A DNA stretch of 24,013 nucleotides. Source: an uncultured Lachnospiraceae bacterium (lineage in GTDB: Bacteria; Bacillota; Clostridia; Lachnospirales; Lachnospiraceae). The notes under the pieces were generated by a model that made no database searches, was not told the DNA's origin, and saw only the letters and a list, made by a program, of their open reading frames with translations. Both the position numbers and the translations under genes were made by a program. Each line of letters starts with the position of its first letter. The stretch's first letter is position 1. Below are positions 1 through 8,155 of this stretch, piece by piece. The stretch lies in the NCBI GenBank assembly GCA_902782815.1, contig CACZOS010000025.1, forward strand, positions 1 to 24,013, in the 5' to 3' direction.

Positions 1-360
1 CATTTTTATGAGGAAGAAGCTGCATATCGCAGACTGCTTTCCTATCCGCCCTGGTCCCATCTTCTTGTACTTCTGGTTCAGAGCGGTGAGGAAAACCAGG
101 CTGCACTGGCGGTCCAGAGAATCCAGAAGATGATCACACAGAGCCAGAAGGGGATGGACAGGCCGGTCACTCTGCTCAATCCGGGAAAGGCCTCCCTCTC
201 CAAACTGAAGGACAGCTACCGGCAGGTGCTCTATCTGAAGCATGAAGAAGGGGAGAGGCTCCTGGATCTGAAGGAAAGACTTGAACCGGTGCTGGACAGC
301 CACCCGCTTTTTGCGGGGGTCAGTGTCCAATTTGATTTCGATCCCATGCAGACCTATTGA
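1..360 (+). CDS. priA: Primosomal replication-restart helicase PriA, C-terminal end (partial)
   Basis: This is the 3' end of a gene entering from the left edge; it is open from base 1 to a TGA at 358-360 and gives 119 residues. The translation starts HFYEEEAAYRRLLSYPPWSHL, less its last residues the typical PriA segment in which a tyrosine/arginine-rich strand meets the YPP turn. It goes on to the LLNPGKASLSKLKDSYRQ motif (family pattern GPxxAxIxKxKxxYR) and ends in FDFDPMQ, matching the usual IDxDP ending. PriA is a 3'-5' helicase that reloads the replisome at stalled forks. Only its C-terminal domain is visible, so helicase motifs and zinc sites cannot be checked. Its place before def and fmt is the common Firmicutes order, which supports the call. 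Confidence 0.88.
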   Translation, partial: HFYEEEAAYRRLLSYPPWSHLLVLLVQSGEENQAALAVQRIQKMITQSQKGMDRPVTLLNPGKASLSKLKDSYRQVLYLKHEEGERLLDLKERLEPVLDSHPLFAGVSVQFDFDPMQTY

Positions 361-370
361 GAAATCGGTC

Positions 371-399
371 TTTACGCGGAAATGGCCGGATGATATAAT
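371..399 (+). promoter_or_regulatory. Probable sigma-A promoter for the def-fmt-rsmB operon
   Basis: A perfect TATAAT (394-399) is preceded by an extended TG-n element (391-393). A weak -35, TTTACG (371-376), lies 17 bases upstream. It sits in the priA-def gap, about 85 bases before the def start, so transcription would begin near 406 and the leader would contain the 412-436 hairpin. The poor -35 is offset by the extended -10. Confidence 0.6.
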
Positions 400-411
400 A
401 ATATGGTTGCA

Positions 412-436
412 CAGGCAGATATGGGAGATCTGCCTG
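412..436 (+). other. Leader hairpin upstream of def
   Basis: A perfect 9-base inverted repeat, CAGGCAGAT / ATCTGCCTG, encloses a 7-base loop. It falls just after the predicted start of transcription and about 50 bases before the def start. No T-tract follows it, so it does not look like an intrinsic terminator; a 5' stabilising or regulatory stem is the simpler reading. Confidence 0.5.
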
Positions 437-484
437 CGGCAGAGATAAAGCAGAAAACAGTGAGATAAAATATAGGAGGAAAAT

Positions 485-985
485 ATGGCAATTCGACAGA
501 TTCGTACCATCGGTGAAGAGTGTTTGGGAAAGGTCTGCAAACCGGTGAAGGAGATGAATGACCGGATGAGGACCCTGATCGGGGATATGTGGGACACCAT
601 GTATGAGGCAAGAGGTGTGGGACTGGCCGCGCCCCAGGTCGGTGTACTGCGGCGGATCTGTGTCATTGATGTCATGGATGAAGATCCCATTGTCCTGATC
701 AATCCGGAGATCATTGAAATGTCCGGGGAACAGACGGATGATGAGGGCTGCCTCAGCGTGCCCGGAAAAGTGGCTTCCGTAACCAGGGCAGAATATGTGA
801 AGGTGAAATCCCTGGATATGGATATGAATCCGGTGATCATCGAAGGAGAAGGGCTCCGCGCAAGGGCCATCCAGCATGAGATGGATCATCTGGAGGGTAT
901 CCTTTACGGGGAGAAGGCAAACGAGCCTTATCGTGATCTGGATGAGGATGAGGATTTCATGGATGAGGAGTATATAGAAGAATGA
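485..985 (+). CDS. def: Peptide deformylase
   Basis: This cytoplasmic metalloenzyme removes the formyl group from the N-terminal methionine of new proteins. All three family motifs are present: GVGLAAPQ at residues 44-51, EGCLSVP at 87-93 with the metal-binding Cys89, and HEMDH at 131-135 supplying both histidines and the catalytic Glu132. The 166-residue length is normal. The C-terminus is a strongly acidic tail (LDEDEDFMDEEYIEE) with no catalytic motif. The ATG start has a textbook AGGAGG at 474-479. The gene overlaps fmt by four bases (ATGA), so deformylase and formyltransferase are probably made together. This pairing makes sense because Fmt adds the group that Def removes. Confidence 0.97.
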   Translation: MAIRQIRTIGEECLGKVCKPVKEMNDRMRTLIGDMWDTMYEARGVGLAAPQVGVLRRICVIDVMDEDPIVLINPEIIEMSGEQTDDEGCLSVPGKVASVTRAEYVKVKSLDMDMNPVIIEGEGLRARAIQHEMDHLEGILYGEKANEPYRDLDEDEDFMDEEYIEE

Positions 986-1911
986 GAGTCGTATTTATGG
1001 GAACGCCGGATTTTTCCGTGCCCACCCTTGAAGCATTGATCACGGGACATGAGATTATCGCTGTGGTGACCCAGCCGGATAAGCCTAAGGGAAGAGGAAA
1101 AGCGATGCAGTTTCCTCCGGTAAAGAGTGCGGCTCTGGCCCATGATCTCCCGGTCTTTCAGCCGGTCAGGGTCAGGGATCCGGAGTTTATTGACACATTG
1201 CGGTCCATGGATCCGGATGTTATCGTTGTGGTTGCCTTCGGCCAGATTCTTCCGGAGAGCATACTCAGCCTTCCCCGTTACGGATGCATAAACGTTCATG
1301 CTTCCCTGCTTCCCAAATACCGGGGGGCTGCCCCCATTCAGTGGGCCATCATCAACGGGGAGAAGGAAACCGGGGTGACCATTATGTACATGGAGAAGGG
1401 CCTGGATACAGGGGATATGATCGCGAAGGCATCCATTCCCATCGATTCCCGTGAAACCGGGGAGAGCCTGCATGATAAGCTTTCTGTCCTGGGAGGACCC
1501 CTGATCCTTGAAGTACTGGACCAGATCGGAAAAGGGGTCATCCACCGGGAAAAGCAGGATGACAGCTTAAGCACTTACGCAGGCATGCTCAGCAAGGAAC
1601 TGGGAAAGATCGACTGGGATAAGGACGCTGTCTCCATCGAGAGACTGATCCGGGGACTGAACTCCTGGCCCAGCGCCTATACCTTCCTGGGAGAGAGAAC
1701 CTTAAAGATCTGGATGGCCGAAGTGGTTGAAGGAAAGAAAGAAATGATTCCCGGAACGGTGATCGGAACGGACAAGGATTCCTTTACCGTACAGACCGGA
1801 AAGGGAGGACTGCGTATCCTGGAGGTTCAGCTGCAGGGAAAAAAACGTATGCCTGTTCAGGCATTTCTTTTGGGCTATCCCATGAAAAACGGGATGACCC
1901 TGGGGGACTGA
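982..1911 (+). CDS. fmt: Methionyl-tRNA formyltransferase
   Basis: The enzyme transfers a formyl group from 10-formyl-tetrahydrofolate to Met-tRNA(fMet) so that translation can initiate. The N-terminal hydrolase-like fold begins MRVVFMGTPDFSVPTLEAL. The catalytic Asn-His-Asp triad appears as Asn104 and His106 (in INVHASLLPKYRGAAPIQ) and Asp142 (in GLDTGDMI). The Fmt C-terminal domain follows, with the RLIRGLNSWPSAYTFL segment. At 309 residues it has the usual length. Its ATG overlaps the def stop, and rsmB begins one base after its TGA, so the three genes are very likely co-transcribed and translationally coupled. No abnormal residues were seen. Confidence 0.97.
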   Translation: MRVVFMGTPDFSVPTLEALITGHEIIAVVTQPDKPKGRGKAMQFPPVKSAALAHDLPVFQPVRVRDPEFIDTLRSMDPDVIVVVAFGQILPESILSLPRYGCINVHASLLPKYRGAAPIQWAIINGEKETGVTIMYMEKGLDTGDMIAKASIPIDSRETGESLHDKLSVLGGPLILEVLDQIGKGVIHREKQDDSLSTYAGMLSKELGKIDWDKDAVSIERLIRGLNSWPSAYTFLGERTLKIWMAEVVEGKKEMIPGTVIGTDKDSFTVQTGKGGLRILEVQLQGKKRMPVQAFLLGYPMKNGMTLGD

Positions 1912-1912
1912 T

Positions 1913-3280
1913 ATGGAAGAATCCTTAAAAAAACGGGCTGAGGTCAGAGCCATGGCCCTGGATACCCTGGTGGATATGGAACGCAGCGGGAAATTGTCCC
2001 ACCTGGCCCTGGGAGATACTCTGATGAGAAATCAGTTCATTTCCAGACAGGACAGGGCATTTTATACCCACCTTTGCCAGGGAGTGACCGAGCGCAGGAT
2101 AACGCTGGATTATATGCTTGATCATCTGTCCAGGATGCCCATGCGCAAATGTAAACCGCTTATCCGTAATCTGCTGCGCATGGCGGCTTATCAGATCCTC
2201 TATATGGAGGTTCCGGACGCGGCAGCCTGCAACGAGGCAGCCAAGCTGGCCAAAAAAAGAGGTTTCGGCAATCTGTCGGGTTTTGTCAACGGCGTTCTCC
2301 GAAACCTGGTCCGACAGAAGGATTCCATTCCCTTGCCCGACCGGGAAAACAGTCCTATTGCCTTCCTTTCTGTCAAATATTCCATGCCGGAATGGATTGT
2401 CTCCCTGTTAAGGGATCAGTATGGAGAGGAAGCCTGTGAGCAGATCCTGGCCTCCTTCCTGGAGGTGAGGCCCCTCACCATACGGACCAATCTCTCCCGG
2501 ATCTCACCGGAGGGATTGAAACAAAGGCTTACGGCTGAGGAGGTGCGTGTGGAAAATGCGCCTTATCTTCCTTACGCCTTTTATCTTTATGATTACAATT
2601 ATCTGGGTAAGATCCCTTCATTCCGGGATGGCCTTTTCGCGGTTCAGGATGTCAGCTCCATGCTTCCTGTGTCCGTGGCGGATATCCGGGAAGACGACCT
2701 GATCCTTGACCTTTGCGCGGCGCCGGGAGGTAAAACCTTTCATGCGGCGGACCGGCTGGGTCCGGAAGGTAAGGTAATCTCAAGGGATCTGACAGAAAAT
2801 AAGATAGATTATATTAAAGAAAATCAGGATAGAATGCAATATAATCAGCTGGTAATCCAGCAGTGGGATGCCCTTGTCCCCGACCCGGAGCTTTTCGGTA
2901 AGGCCGATCTGGTCCTGGCTGACCTGCCCTGCAGTGGTCTGGGGATCATGGGAAGGAAAAATGATATCAAATACCATATGAACAAAGAGAGCCTTGCTTC
3001 TCTTGTGGATCTGCAGCGGTCGATCCTGTCCGTGGCCTGGCGATATGTCAGACCAGGCGGACAGCTGATCTATTCCACCTGCACACTCAACAGAGAAGAG
3101 AACCTGGGCAATTTCCGCTGGATCAGGGAAAATACGCCTCTTATGCCGGTTTCCATGGAGGAACGGCTTCCCCGGGAACTCAGGGGGAGGACCGGAGAAG
3201 AAGGCTATCTTCAGCTGATACCCGGAAGGGACCGGTGTGACGGCTTTTTCTTTTCAAAATTTATCCGATCGGATTCTTGA
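1913..3280 (+). CDS. rsmB: 16S rRNA (cytosine-967-C5)-methyltransferase RsmB
   Basis: This SAM-dependent enzyme methylates a cytosine of 16S rRNA in the 30S subunit (C967 in E. coli numbering). Residues 1-140 or so form the NusB-like RNA-binding domain, including the segment AACNEAAKLAKKRGFGNLSG. The methyltransferase core shows the SAM site LDLCAAPGGKT (266-275), the catalytic motif ADLPCSGLG with Cys340, and YSTCTLNREEN with Cys390; these are the two cysteines of the m5C mechanism. The length of 455 is normal for RsmB (formerly Sun). It lies one base after fmt, and its end overlaps or abuts rlmN, placing two rRNA methyltransferases side by side. Confidence 0.96.
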   Translation: MEESLKKRAEVRAMALDTLVDMERSGKLSHLALGDTLMRNQFISRQDRAFYTHLCQGVTERRITLDYMLDHLSRMPMRKCKPLIRNLLRMAAYQILYMEVPDAAACNEAAKLAKKRGFGNLSGFVNGVLRNLVRQKDSIPLPDRENSPIAFLSVKYSMPEWIVSLLRDQYGEEACEQILASFLEVRPLTIRTNLSRISPEGLKQRLTAEEVRVENAPYLPYAFYLYDYNYLGKIPSFRDGLFAVQDVSSMLPVSVADIREDDLILDLCAAPGGKTFHAADRLGPEGKVISRDLTENKIDYIKENQDRMQYNQLVIQQWDALVPDPELFGKADLVLADLPCSGLGIMGRKNDIKYHMNKESLASLVDLQRSILSVAWRYVRPGGQLIYSTCTLNREENLGNFRWIRENTPLMPVSMEERLPRELRGRTGEEGYLQLIPGRDRCDGFFFSKFIRSDS

Positions 3281-3297
3281 ACAATAAGGGGAATCGA

Positions 3298-4347
3298 ATG
3301 ACACAATGGCATGATCTGCGATCACTGACCCTGGAAGAACTGACCCGGGCAGTGGTCCGGGCGGGAGATAAAAAATACCGCGCGAAACAAATCTACGGAT
3401 GGGTACACCGGAAACTGGTCCGGACCCCCGGGGAGATGAAAAATGTTCCTTCCAGGCTCAAGGATGACCTGCTTAAGGATTATCCCCTGCATGGTGTGAC
3501 CGAACTGAAAGTGCTGACCTCTTCCCTTGACGGAACCATGAAATTCCTCTTCCGTCTCCATGACGGAAATGTGATCGAGAGTGTATTGATGAGATATAAA
3601 CATGGGAATTCCGTTTGCATTTCTTCCCAGGCTGGCTGTCGTATGGGCTGCCGTTTCTGTGCCTCTACCCTGCTGGGACTGGCCAGGAACCTTACGCCGG
3701 GGGAGATGCTGGACCAGATTTATGCCATTCAGCATATCATCGGTGAGCGGATCTCCAATGTGGTGGTGATGGGAACCGGTGAGCCTTTCGACAATTATGA
3801 CAGTTTGTCCAGAATGATCCGGATCCTCTGTGATCCTGAGGGGCTGAATATCGGGCACCGCAGCATAACGGTCTCCACATGCGGGATCGTTCCCATGATC
3901 CGGCGGTTTGCCGATGAACATCCCCAGATCACCCTGGCCATCTCCCTGCACGCTTCCAATGATGTGACCAGAAAAGAACTGATGCCTGTGGCAAACCGTT
4001 ACGATCTGGATCAGCTGATGGAAGCGGCGCAGTATTATGTTGACCGGACAAGAAGACGGATCACCTTTGAATACAGTCTGGTCAAAGGGGTGAATGACGG
4101 AAGGAGGCAGGCGGAGGAGCTGAGTGACCTGGTCAGGGGGCTGAACTGCCATATCAACCTGATCCCTGTCAATCCTGTTGAGGAAAGGGACTACAGTCAG
4201 GCTGAACCGGCGGATGTCGCGGCCTTCAAACATATCCTGGAGGAAAGACATATCCAGGTGACGGTCCGCCGTGAGATGGGCAGAGATATCAGTGCTGCCT
4301 GCGGGCAGCTGAGGAAAGGCTATACGGAAAGGAATGGTGAGAAATGA
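3298..4347 (+). CDS. rlmN: Dual-specificity 23S rRNA/tRNA adenine-C2 methyltransferase RlmN
   Basis: This radical-SAM enzyme methylates C2 of A2503 in 23S rRNA and A37 in some tRNAs. The cluster motif C-x3-C-x2-C is seen in GCRMGCRFCAS (Cys114, Cys118, Cys121). The two mechanistic cysteines are also present: Cys107 at the start of CISSQAGC, and the C-terminal Cys335 in ISAACGQL. An earlier in-frame TTG at 3277 overlaps the rsmB stop, but I prefer ATG 3298 because an AAGGGGA ribosome site (about 3286-3291) sits six bases before it and the product then begins just before the usual LRSLTLEEL. This gives 349 residues, normal for the family. The end overlaps stp by four bases. Confidence 0.95.
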   Translation: MTQWHDLRSLTLEELTRAVVRAGDKKYRAKQIYGWVHRKLVRTPGEMKNVPSRLKDDLLKDYPLHGVTELKVLTSSLDGTMKFLFRLHDGNVIESVLMRYKHGNSVCISSQAGCRMGCRFCASTLLGLARNLTPGEMLDQIYAIQHIIGERISNVVVMGTGEPFDNYDSLSRMIRILCDPEGLNIGHRSITVSTCGIVPMIRRFADEHPQITLAISLHASNDVTRKELMPVANRYDLDQLMEAAQYYVDRTRRRITFEYSLVKGVNDGRRQAEELSDLVRGLNCHINLIPVNPVEERDYSQAEPADVAAFKHILEERHIQVTVRREMGRDISAACGQLRKGYTERNGEK

Positions 4348-5087
4348 GATCCTTCGGTGTTACCGATGTTGGGAAAAAACGAAAAATGAATCAGGATTAC
4401 CTGTTCTATTCCGATGAGCCGGTGGGATGCTTTCCCAACCTTTATATCGTTGCGGACGGAATGGGCGGACATAAAGCGGGGGACAAGGCTTCCTCCTATG
4501 CGGTAACCCGCTTTGTGGAACTGGCAAAAAAGATGACACCCGGTCATCCTTTCAAAATCATGGAAGAACTGATTCTCAAAGTGAATGCGGAAGTTTTCCG
4601 CATTTCCTGCCAGCAGGAGGAATATGCCGGTATGGGCACTACATTTGTGGCGGCTACTGTGATGGATCAGATCGTGTATGTGATGAATGTGGGGGACAGC
4701 AGACTCTATTTTTATGACGGAGAATCCCTCCGGCAGATCACCATGGACCACTCCCTTGTGGAGGAACTGGTCCGGGCAGGTGAGCTGGCTCCCCAGGAGA
4801 GCAGGAATCATCCCCAGAAAAACATCATCACCAGGGCTATAGGGGTATATGAGAATATTACGCCCGACTTTTTCAAGATTCCCATAAAAAAGAATCAGAA
4901 GATCCTTCTGTGCTCCGACGGGCTCAGTAATATGGTGGATGATGAGATGCTTGAGCAGATCCTCTCTGACGGGGAGACCATAGAAGAGGAAGCGGAACTC
5001 TGCAAAAAAGAAGCCCTCTTTTTCGGCGGGCTTGACAATATCGCTGTGGTGATCGCACAGATGGAGGACAGGGGGTGTGCACAGTGA
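4344..5087 (+). CDS. stp: PP2C-family Ser/Thr protein phosphatase (Stp/PrpC)
   Basis: This cytosolic metal-dependent phosphatase reverses phosphorylation by the partner kinase PrkC. PP2C motifs occur in order: TDVGKKRKMNQD (metal Asp18), VADGMGGHKAGD (Asp38 and Gly39), GMGTTFVAA, MNVGDSRLYFYDG, the ITMDHSLVEELV segment, NIITRAIG, CSDGLSNMV and GGLDNIAV (Asp231). The length of 247 is normal for bacterial single-domain PP2C. The ATG overlaps the rlmN stop (ATGA), and the stop overlaps the GTG of prkC, so phosphatase and kinase are made as a coupled pair. The name prpC is an equal alternative. Confidence 0.95.
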   Translation: MRSFGVTDVGKKRKMNQDYLFYSDEPVGCFPNLYIVADGMGGHKAGDKASSYAVTRFVELAKKMTPGHPFKIMEELILKVNAEVFRISCQQEEYAGMGTTFVAATVMDQIVYVMNVGDSRLYFYDGESLRQITMDHSLVEELVRAGELAPQESRNHPQKNIITRAIGVYENITPDFFKIPIKKNQKILLCSDGLSNMVDDEMLEQILSDGETIEEEAELCKKEALFFGGLDNIAVVIAQMEDRGCAQ

Positions 5088-7189
5088 TTCAGCCCGGAAC
5101 AGTTTTAGCCGGCCGTTATGAGATCATGGATCATATCGGCAGCGGGGGTATGGCGGAAGTTTACAGAGCCAGATGCCTGGAAGATGATCGGGATGTGGCC
5201 GTTAAAGTCCTCAAAGAAGAATATAACGAAGACGAGAGTTTTCTTAAAAGATTTATCGCTGAAGCCCAGGCTACGAAAGGCCTGAGCCATCCCAACATCG
5301 TTAATGTATATGATGCCGGGGATGATCAGGGCTACCATTTTATCGTCATGGAATTGTGCGAAGGAACCACCTTGAAACGTTACATCCGGCGGTATGGGAG
5401 ACTAAGTATCCGTGAGACAGTGGACTACAGCAAACAGATCGCCCGCGGTATCCAGGCGGCGCACAGCAAAGGGATCGTCCATCGGGATATCAAACCACAG
5501 AATATCCTGGTTTCGGACAGCGGAAAGATTAAGGTGGCGGATTTCGGCATAGCCAGGGCAGCCACGGGGGACACCATTTCTCCCGGCACCATGGGCTCGG
5601 TCCATTATCTTTCACCGGAACAGGCCAGAGGTAATTATGCCGACGGACGAAGCGACATCTATTCCCTGGGTATCACCATGTACGAGATGGCCACCGGCAA
5701 GCTTCCCTTTGACGGGGAGAATCCGGTCAGTATTGCCCTGATGCATATCCGGGGGGAGATCACCCCTCCCCGCTGCTATTTTCCGGATATTCCCGCCAGC
5801 CTGGAGAAAATAATCTTAAAATGTACCATGAAAAGGCCTTCGGACCGTTATCAGACTATCGAGGAGGTCCTCAATGACCTTGACCTGGTTTTTACCAATC
5901 CTGACGGAGATTACGTTTTCGCCAGTCCGGTCATGGACGACAGCCCTACTATCCACCGGTCCCGGGATGAACTGAATGAGATCAGGTCATCCATAGCCTC
6001 CGAAGATAAGCATTCTGTCCCTGCAGGGAAGGAGGATTCTCAAGACTTCCGGGAGGAAGAGGCTGATCCGGAAGAGGATGCTTCTCCGGCAGAAGAGGAT
6101 GATCAGGAGGAGGAAGAATCCATGCAGCCTCAGATGAGGCGTCTGATCCTTGCCATCACCGGGGCCGGGGTTATCCTTCTTGCTCTGATTCTTATCTATC
6201 TCCTTCTTTCCGGAACGGGGATTTTCAGACCCGGGAAGGGGGAAACCGAAGAAACCGCTACGGAGACGGAAGCTACAACCACTGAGACTTCCCAGATACC
6301 CATGCCCAACCTGATCAATGAGAAGAAGGATGCGGCCGCAGCGCTTCTGGAACAGCTGGAGCTGAAAGCCTCTTTCCAGTATGAAGAAGGAGTTTCTGCC
6401 GCAGACGATGATCTGGTCGTGACCCGGCAGCAGTATCAGGCCGGCAGCATGCTGAAGAAAGGCACCACGGTCCGACTGACTCTGGGGAACGCCGAGGAGG
6501 CCACCACGGAAAATGAACGTGTGGAAGTCCCGCCCCTGGTCAATCTCACGGAAACTGAGGCGGAAACAGCTCTTGCCAATGCCGGTCTGGCCGTGGAAAA
6601 GATCTATGCGGCCAGTGATACGGTTAGTTCCGGTTACGTGATCAAACAGAACCCCACAGCCGGAACCGAGGTGGATCTGGGATTCACCATCACCATTACC
6701 ATCAGCAGGGGAGTATCCCAGGTAAAGGTTCCCTCCCTCTCCGGACTCTCCCGGGAAGCTGCCAAGGAACAGCTCAATAATGTGGGACTGAATCTGGGAA
6801 AAGTGACCAGCGATTATAACGGAACAGTTGGAATGGGGGAGGTATTCAGCCAGAGTATTTCTTCAGGCACCATGGTGGACCGGGGAACCAGCGTTGATAT
6901 CGTGATCAGTCTCGGTGACAGTGTCTCCTACCATTATGAGGGAGAGGTCAGTGTGGCCGACAGTCCCTTCGCGGAGGGAGAGAGCGGAAAGGTTGAATTC
7001 AAGGTCCTCGAGGACAAAGACCTGGAGATCACTACTTCTGTCTTCTCCAAACAGAATATGACAGAGGATGATTTTCCCTTAAGTTTTACCTTTGAATGGG
7101 AGGAGACCGATGAAGTCATTGTGATCATGTATGTAAATGATGCGGAATACCGCAGAGAGACCATAGAACTGACTGCTGTGGAAGACTGA
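5084..7189 (+). CDS. prkC: PASTA-domain Ser/Thr protein kinase (PrkC/StkP type)
   Basis: This membrane kinase senses muropeptides or lipid II outside and phosphorylates division, wall and translation proteins inside. Seen in order: glycine loop GSGGMAEVY, Lys41 in AVKVL, HRDIKPQN (Asp135), DFGIARA, an activation loop rich in Thr/Ser, and SPEQARG. A very acidic juxtamembrane stretch is followed by one membrane segment (about 354-376), a Thr/Glu-rich linker and three PASTA repeats, beginning near PMPNLI, VEVPPLV and VKVPSLS. About 85 further residues, beta-rich in appearance, follow the last PASTA. I prefer GTG 5084, which overlaps the stp stop and gives MIQPGTVLAGRYEI; GTG 5075 with GGAGG at 5063-5067 is possible. 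The length is 701 residues. Confidence 0.94.
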   Translation: MIQPGTVLAGRYEIMDHIGSGGMAEVYRARCLEDDRDVAVKVLKEEYNEDESFLKRFIAEAQATKGLSHPNIVNVYDAGDDQGYHFIVMELCEGTTLKRYIRRYGRLSIRETVDYSKQIARGIQAAHSKGIVHRDIKPQNILVSDSGKIKVADFGIARAATGDTISPGTMGSVHYLSPEQARGNYADGRSDIYSLGITMYEMATGKLPFDGENPVSIALMHIRGEITPPRCYFPDIPASLEKIILKCTMKRPSDRYQTIEEVLNDLDLVFTNPDGDYVFASPVMDDSPTIHRSRDELNEIRSSIASEDKHSVPAGKEDSQDFREEEADPEEDASPAEEDDQEEEESMQPQMRRLILAITGAGVILLALILIYLLLSGTGIFRPGKGETEETATETEATTTETSQIPMPNLINEKKDAAAALLEQLELKASFQYEEGVSAADDDLVVTRQQYQAGSMLKKGTTVRLTLGNAEEATTENERVEVPPLVNLTETEAETALANAGLAVEKIYAASDTVSSGYVIKQNPTAGTEVDLGFTITITISRGVSQVKVPSLSGLSREAAKEQLNNVGLNLGKVTSDYNGTVGMGEVFSQSISSGTMVDRGTSVDIVISLGDSVSYHYEGEVSVADSPFAEGESGKVEFKVLEDKDLEITTSVFSKQNMTEDDFPLSFTFEWEETDEVIVIMYVNDAEYRRETIELTAVED

Positions 7190-7200
7190 TGACATTTTTC

Positions 7201-7240
7201 TCCCTTTTCCCCCTCCGGCAGGAGAAAAAAGGAAGAGGGA
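7201..7240 (+). other. Hairpin in the prkC-rsgA gap
   Basis: A TCCCTTTTCC arm pairs with GGAAGAGGGA (ten pairs, one of them G-U), and CTCC/GGAG can extend the stem inside. It fills most of the 66-base gap and ends just upstream of the rsgA ribosome site. No T-tract follows, so termination is unlikely; it could be an RNA processing or stability element. Confidence 0.4.
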
Positions 7241-7255
7241 TGAGAGAGGAAGAGG

Positions 7256-8140
7256 ATGAGATTAGAGGGAAGGATCGTTAAAGGAATCGGAGGATTCTAC
7301 TATGTAAATGTTGGAGATGAAGGACTGTATGAATGCCGGGCAAAAGGAATATTCCGCAATCGCGGGATGAAGCCGAACGTGGGAGATCATGTGGAGATCG
7401 ATGTCATCTCCGACGCGGAGAAGACGGGGAATCTCTCCGTGATCAGACCCAGGAAAAATCAGCTGATCCGGCCGATGGTATCCAATGTGGACCAGGCCAT
7501 GGTGATCTTTGCCGTGAAGGATCCTCAGCCGGATTTTCATCTCCTCAATCGTTTTCTGGTAACCATGTGCCGGGAGGATATTCCCGTGATCCTCTGCTTT
7601 AACAAGATGGACCTGGCCGGTCCCGGGATCCGGGAAGAACTCAGAGAAGCTTTCCGGGGGGCCGGATGTACGATACATTTTCTCTCCGCCTCTCTGGAGG
7701 AGGGGGTACATGAGATTGAAGAAGCACTGCTGGGAAAGACCACCGTGCTGGCCGGACCATCCGGTGTGGGCAAATCCTCTACCCTGAACTGCCTGAGTCT
7801 GGATAAACAGATGGAGACAGGGGATCTCAGCCGGAAGATAAAAAGAGGAAGGCACACCACCAGACATTCGGAACTGATCTATCTTGGTAAAGACACTTAT
7901 CTGATGGATACACCCGGATTCAGTTCCCTTTATCTCCCGGAGATGGAGAAAGAGGAACTTCGTCATTATTTTCCCGAGTTCCGGCCTTATGAGAACCGCT
8001 GCCGGTTCAATGGCTGCTGTCATATCCATGAACCAGACTGTAAAGTAAAAGAAGCCCTGGATGAGGGCCTGATCAGCCGTCTCCGCTATGAGGACTACGT
8101 CCTTTTCTATGGGGAGATCGCGCAGAAAAAGAAGTGGTAA
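7256..8140 (+). CDS. rsgA: Ribosome small-subunit-dependent GTPase RsgA
   Basis: RsgA (YloQ/YjeQ) is a GTPase that checks and releases late 30S assembly intermediates. The N-terminal OB fold (residues 1-70) is followed by a circularly permuted GTPase: NKMD (116-119) and LSAS come before the P-loop GPSGVGKSS (167-175), then RGRHTT and DTPG (218-221). A zinc site follows, made by Cys249, Cys254, His256 and Cys262. At 294 residues it is a typical length. An AGAGAGGA-type ribosome site lies five bases before the ATG. Known family data link RsgA to PrkC phosphorylation, which fits its place behind the kinase. thiN starts only 15 bases downstream, with no rpe between. Confidence 0.96.
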   Translation: MRLEGRIVKGIGGFYYVNVGDEGLYECRAKGIFRNRGMKPNVGDHVEIDVISDAEKTGNLSVIRPRKNQLIRPMVSNVDQAMVIFAVKDPQPDFHLLNRFLVTMCREDIPVILCFNKMDLAGPGIREELREAFRGAGCTIHFLSASLEEGVHEIEEALLGKTTVLAGPSGVGKSSTLNCLSLDKQMETGDLSRKIKRGRHTTRHSELIYLGKDTYLMDTPGFSSLYLPEMEKEELRHYFPEFRPYENRCRFNGCCHIHEPDCKVKEALDEGLISRLRYEDYVLFYGEIAQKKKW

Positions 8141-8155
8141 GTGAGGTTTTGACCC

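Noticed and set aside
302..319. CCCGC-TTTTT-GCGGG stem near the priA end
   Set aside because: It lies inside conserved priA coding sequence with T residues in the loop, not after the stem; chance is the best explanation.
412..436. Terminator for priA
   Set aside because: The stem is perfect but is followed by CGGCAGAG rather than T residues, and a promoter precedes it.
8141..8155. TPP riboswitch before thiN
   Set aside because: The gap is 15 bases and contains just the ribosome site.
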